A stretch of 31,066 bases of DNA from CAYJPV01 sp964396055 (GTDB taxonomy: Bacteria > Acidobacteriota > Vicinamibacteria > Vicinamibacterales > JAKQTR01): contig CAYNDV010000045.1 in NCBI GenBank assembly GCA_964396055.1, positions 1-31,066 on the forward strand. The letters run 5' to 3'. Position numbers and translations under genes: made by a program. Under the pieces are notes generated by a model that searched no databases, had not been told where the DNA came from, and saw only the letters and a program-made list of their open reading frames with translations. Below, piece by piece: positions 28,530-31,066 of this stretch (position 1 is the stretch's first letter; every line of letters begins with the position of its first letter).

Positions 28530-29819
28530 ATGAAACTCCCACGCCTGCGCTGGTTCATCATTTCGCTGATCTTCCTGGCCACGGTCATCAACTACCTCGA
28601 CCGCCAGACCGTGTCGGTGCTCAAGAAGACGATCAGCGACGACCTCGGCCTGACCAATGCCGACTACGCCGCGATCCAGAACAGCTTCGTCATCTTCTAC
28701 GGCATCAGCCAGATGGTGTCGGGGCGCATCTACGACGCGATCGGCACGCGCCTCGGCTTCATCTTCTCGATCGTGGTCTGGTCCGTGGCGTCGCTGGCCC
28801 ACGCGTTTGCCGGCTCGGTGAATGCGTTCAAGGCCTGGCGCGCCGTGCTGGGGTTCGGCGAGGCGGGCAACTGGCCGGGTGCGGCCAAGGCCGTCGGCGA
28901 GTGGTTTCCGGTGCACGAGCGCGCGCTCGGCATGGGCATCTTCAACACCGGCGCGGCCTTCGGCAGCGCGGTGTCTCCGCCCATCATCGCGTGGGTGGCG
29001 GTCACCTGGGGCTGGCGGCCGACCTTCATCATCATCGGCGTGATGGGGTTCGTCTGGATGCTGCTCTGGATCCTGTTCTTCCGCCTGCCCGAGCACCACC
29101 CGTGGATTACGCCCGAGGAGCAGGCCTACATCGTCAAGGGCCGCGACGCGGGGTCGACCGCGCAGGGGCTCGACTGGCGCCCGGGCTGGGGACGCCTGCT
29201 CCAGTACCGGCAGACCTGGGCCATCGTGGCCGGGCGGTTCCTCACCGACCCGATCTGGTGGCTCTACATCTTCTGGCTGCCGTCGTACTTCCAGGAGGCG
29301 CGCGGCTTCAGCCTCCAGCAGATTGGCTGGTCGGCGTGGTTCCCGTTCCTGTGCGCCGGCATCGGGGCCCTGGGCGGCGGCTGGGCCTCCGGGTACCTCA
29401 TCAGCCGCGGCTGGAGCGTCGATCGCGCGCGCAAGTCGGTGATGACCGTCGGCGCGCTGCTGACGCCGGCCGGGATCCTGGCCGTGCGGGCCGAAAACCC
29501 GTACACCGCCCTGGTGCTGATGGGCATCGTGCTCTTCGGGTTCCAGGTGTGGGTGAACAACCTGCAGACGCTGCCGTCCGACTTCTTCCCGCGCAGCGCC
29601 GTGGCGTCGGTCTTCGGGCTCGGCGGCACGTCAGCCGCCCTCGCAACCGTGCTCTTCAACTGGGGCACCGGCCGCGTGGTCGACGTCATGGGTTACGCGC
29701 CCGTGTTCGTGGCGGCCGGGGTGCTGGGACCCATCGGCCTGGTGGTCACGCTGCTGCTGGCGGGACGGATCGCGCCGCTGCCGCCCGAGCGGCTCCAGGC
29801 GCGTACCCCGGCCGCGTAG
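28530..29819 (+). CDS. exuT: MFS transporter, ExuT-like hexuronate:cation symporter (ACS family)
   Basis: A 429-residue protein with about 12 hydrophobic helices. Family marks are TVINYLDRQTVSVL in helix 1, QNSFVIFYGISQMVSGRIYDAIGTRLGF (the DxxGxR loop), RAVLGFGEAGNWPGAAKAVGEWF, and FNTGAAFGSAVSPPIIAW. These are standard in hexuronate and sugar-acid transporters of the anion:cation symporter family. It probably imports the monomeric uronate made by the secreted lyase. ATG 28530 gives a normal N-terminus; GTG 28524, which overlaps the SDR stop (GTGA), is an alternative. It is the last gene of the ROK operon. Confidence 0.85.
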   Translation: MKLPRLRWFIISLIFLATVINYLDRQTVSVLKKTISDDLGLTNADYAAIQNSFVIFYGISQMVSGRIYDAIGTRLGFIFSIVVWSVASLAHAFAGSVNAFKAWRAVLGFGEAGNWPGAAKAVGEWFPVHERALGMGIFNTGAAFGSAVSPPIIAWVAVTWGWRPTFIIIGVMGFVWMLLWILFFRLPEHHPWITPEEQAYIVKGRDAGSTAQGLDWRPGWGRLLQYRQTWAIVAGRFLTDPIWWLYIFWLPSYFQEARGFSLQQIGWSAWFPFLCAGIGALGGGWASGYLISRGWSVDRARKSVMTVGALLTPAGILAVRAENPYTALVLMGIVLFGFQVWVNNLQTLPSDFFPRSAVASVFGLGGTSAALATVLFNWGTGRVVDVMGYAPVFVAAGVLGPIGLVVTLLLAGRIAPLPPERLQARTPAA

Positions 29820-29851
29820 TCCCCGTGCGGGGCAGGGACGCGGCCGCGCGG

Positions 29852-29880
29852 CTGACGGCGGGCGGCGAAGGTGCTAGAGT
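29852..29880 (+). promoter_or_regulatory. Promoter candidate for the CDF transporter
   Basis: CTGACG (29852-29857) and TAGAGT (29875-29880) are spaced by 17 bases, predicting a start near 29887. The short leader then contains a small hairpin, CGGCGG-CAT-CCGCCG (29893-29907), close to the ATG at 29919. Confidence 0.4.
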
Positions 29881-29918
29881 AAGCGTTCGCCTCGGCGGCA
29901 TCCGCCGCCTGACAACGC

Positions 29919-30827
29919 ATGGCCGCTCCACCCGCCCTGACCCGTTACGCCTGGCTGTCGATTGCGGCCGCCGTCCTGACGATCGGCCTGAAGACGGCCG
30001 CCTACGTCCTGACCGGTTCGGTGGGCCTGCTCTCGGACGCCCTCGAGTCCATCGTCAACCTGGTCGGGGCCCTCATCGCCCTGGCCATGCTCACGGTGGC
30101 CGCACGGCCGGCGGACGACGAACATGCCTACGGCCATTCCAAGGCGGAGTACTTTTCGAGCGGCGTCGAGGGCACGCTGATCTTCCTCGCCGCCCTGGCC
30201 ATCCTGGTGGCGGCCATCGGGCGGCTGATCGCTCCGCGGCCGCTCGAGGCAGTCGGGGTGGGCATGCTGGTGTCGGTGGCGGCCTCGGTGATCAACCTCG
30301 GCGCGGCCCTGGTCCTGCTCCGCGCCGGCCGGCAGTACCACTCCGTGACCCTCCAGGCCAATGCCCATCATCTCCTCACCGACGTGTGGACGTCGGCCGG
30401 TGTCCTGGCCGGCGTGGGCCTGGTGTGGGTGACGGGCTGGAACCCGCTCGATCCGCTGGTGGCGATCCTGGTGGCCGTCAACATCATGTTCACCGGCAAG
30501 CGGATCGTCCTGCAGTCGGTGCACGGCCTCATGGATGCCGCCCTGCCGGAGGCGGAACAGCAGGCCGTGGTTCGCGTGCTGGAGCCGTACGTGAAGGATG
30601 GCATCCAGTATCATGCGCTGCGCACGCGCCAGGCCGGCGCCCGGCGGTTCGTGTTCCTGCACGTCCTGGTGCCGGGCGACTGGACCGTGGAACGGGGGCA
30701 CCAGCTGGTCGATCGGATCGAATGCGAGATCCGCGAGGCGATCCCCAACGCCAGCGTATCCACCCACCTCGAGTCGTTGCACGATCCCCTGTCCTGGGAC
30801 GACCTGCACATCGACCGGGCGCACTGA
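29919..30827 (+). CDS. Cation diffusion facilitator (CDF) metal transporter
   Basis: A 302-residue inner-membrane antiporter expected to export a divalent metal such as zinc, iron, cobalt or manganese. Six hydrophobic helices fill about residues 10-195. Metal-site residues are seen in GLLSDALESIVN (helix 2, Asp) and HHLLTDVWTS (helix 5, His-x3-Asp), with EHAYGHSKAEYFSS in the loop. The cytoplasmic C-terminal domain (about 205-295) has the alpha-beta metal-binding fold with HALRTRQAGARRFVFLHVLV and STHLES. The metal cannot be decided by eye. It has its own promoter candidate and appears unrelated to the uronate locus. Confidence 0.9.
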   Translation: MAAPPALTRYAWLSIAAAVLTIGLKTAAYVLTGSVGLLSDALESIVNLVGALIALAMLTVAARPADDEHAYGHSKAEYFSSGVEGTLIFLAALAILVAAIGRLIAPRPLEAVGVGMLVSVAASVINLGAALVLLRAGRQYHSVTLQANAHHLLTDVWTSAGVLAGVGLVWVTGWNPLDPLVAILVAVNIMFTGKRIVLQSVHGLMDAALPEAEQQAVVRVLEPYVKDGIQYHALRTRQAGARRFVFLHVLVPGDWTVERGHQLVDRIECEIREAIPNASVSTHLESLHDPLSWDDLHIDRAH

Positions 30828-30856
30828 CGGCGGGTCGGTGGCTCCCGTGACCCAAG

Positions 30857-31066
30857 GCTCGGGCCGGCACGGCCGCTCGCGAGCCGGACGCCCGTCGTGC
30901 AGGGCTTCAGCCCTCCCGGGACCCGCCGTGGACGCTCGGGCCGGCACGGCCGCTCCCGAGCCGGACGCCCGTAGTGCAGGGCTTCAGCCCTCCCGGGACC
31001 CGCCGTGGACGCTCGGGCCGGCACGGCCGCTCCCGAGCCGGACTCCGCAGGCCGGGAACCCTCCTC
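30857..31066. repeat. 77-bp tandem repeat, about 2.7 copies, running off the window
   Basis: GCTCGGGCCGGCACGGCCGC begins at 30857, 30934 and 31011, an exact period of 77. Each unit contains an inverted repeat GGCTCGGG ... CCCGAGCC (one mismatch in the first copy); the first two also contain GGGCTTCAGCCC. The third copy switches at about 31043 to the version seen at 16763-16842. No gene is seen in 30828-31066. Confidence 0.85.

Noticed and set aside
30857..31066. CRISPR or coding repeat at the right end
   Set aside because: The units are contiguous without unique spacers and open frames in them are not conserved between copies.
1..31066. A defence island, prophage or biosynthetic gene cluster
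   Set aside because: Every gene outside the spacers fits housekeeping metabolism, envelope synthesis, transport or uronate catabolism; no signature nuclease, integrase, capsid or large synthase is present.

Overview
The window is high-GC DNA (roughly two thirds G+C), densely coding, with many 4-base start/stop overlaps, from a Gram-negative bacterium: it carries Kdo/LPS genes (kdsA, kdsB, kdsD, lapB), a lipoprotein and a GspC/PilP-like pseudopilus/secretion fragment. Protein flavour, heptanucleotide intergenic repeats and the CTTCAG-centred palindromes suggest Acidobacteriota, perhaps the Vicinamibacteria. That placement is an inference; no rRNA gene is present. I found no tRNA, rRNA, CRISPR, transposase, integrase or phage gene.

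Layout. 1-2693 (+): the 3' end of an APC amino-acid permease, then folD and coaE. 2748-4151 (+): a lipoprotein with two IPT/TIG domains, meeting the next operon tail-to-tail with an 11-base overlap. 4141-9653 (-): kdsB-pyrG-kdsA-kdsD-lapB, supplying CMP-Kdo and CTP for LPS plus the LapB regulator of LPS assembly. 9731-11379 (+): a small GspC/PilP-like protein and a malate dehydrogenase whose specificity loop carries a 5-residue insertion. 11380-16690 (+): a strong promoter, a structured leader RNA with an intrinsic terminator, and the lysine/diaminopimelate operon lysC-dapB-dapA-dapD-dapE (succinylase route). 16691-17116: repeat-rich spacer. 17115-20501 (-): a succinate dehydrogenase/fumarate reductase operon in the order A-C-D-B.

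20689-29819 is a polyuronide-degradation locus. The minus strand holds a secreted heparinase II/III-family lyase, then KduI/IolB-type isomerase, KduD, KDPG aldolase and KDG kinase. Divergently, the plus strand holds a ROK repressor, a second SDR (possibly a DEH reductase) and an ExuT-like hexuronate transporter. A lyase product can thus be imported, isomerised, reduced to KDG, phosphorylated and split to pyruvate and glyceraldehyde-3-phosphate. The shared intergenic region has two facing promoters, each with 17-base spacing and each covered by palindromes. 29919-30827 (+): a cation diffusion facilitator. The window ends in a 77-bp tandem repeat related to an element 14 kb away.

The observation I rate highest is the lysC leader (11404-11589). 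Promoter, leader peptide, a 9-bp hairpin, a mutually exclusive 9-bp antiterminator pairing and a U-tract terminator line up as an attenuator that matches no lysine-riboswitch sequence I know. Next are the MDH loop insertion (the size of the insertion that turned apicomplexan MDH into LDH), probable leaderless mRNAs in the kds region, and four heptanucleotide repeat arrays in the spacers.
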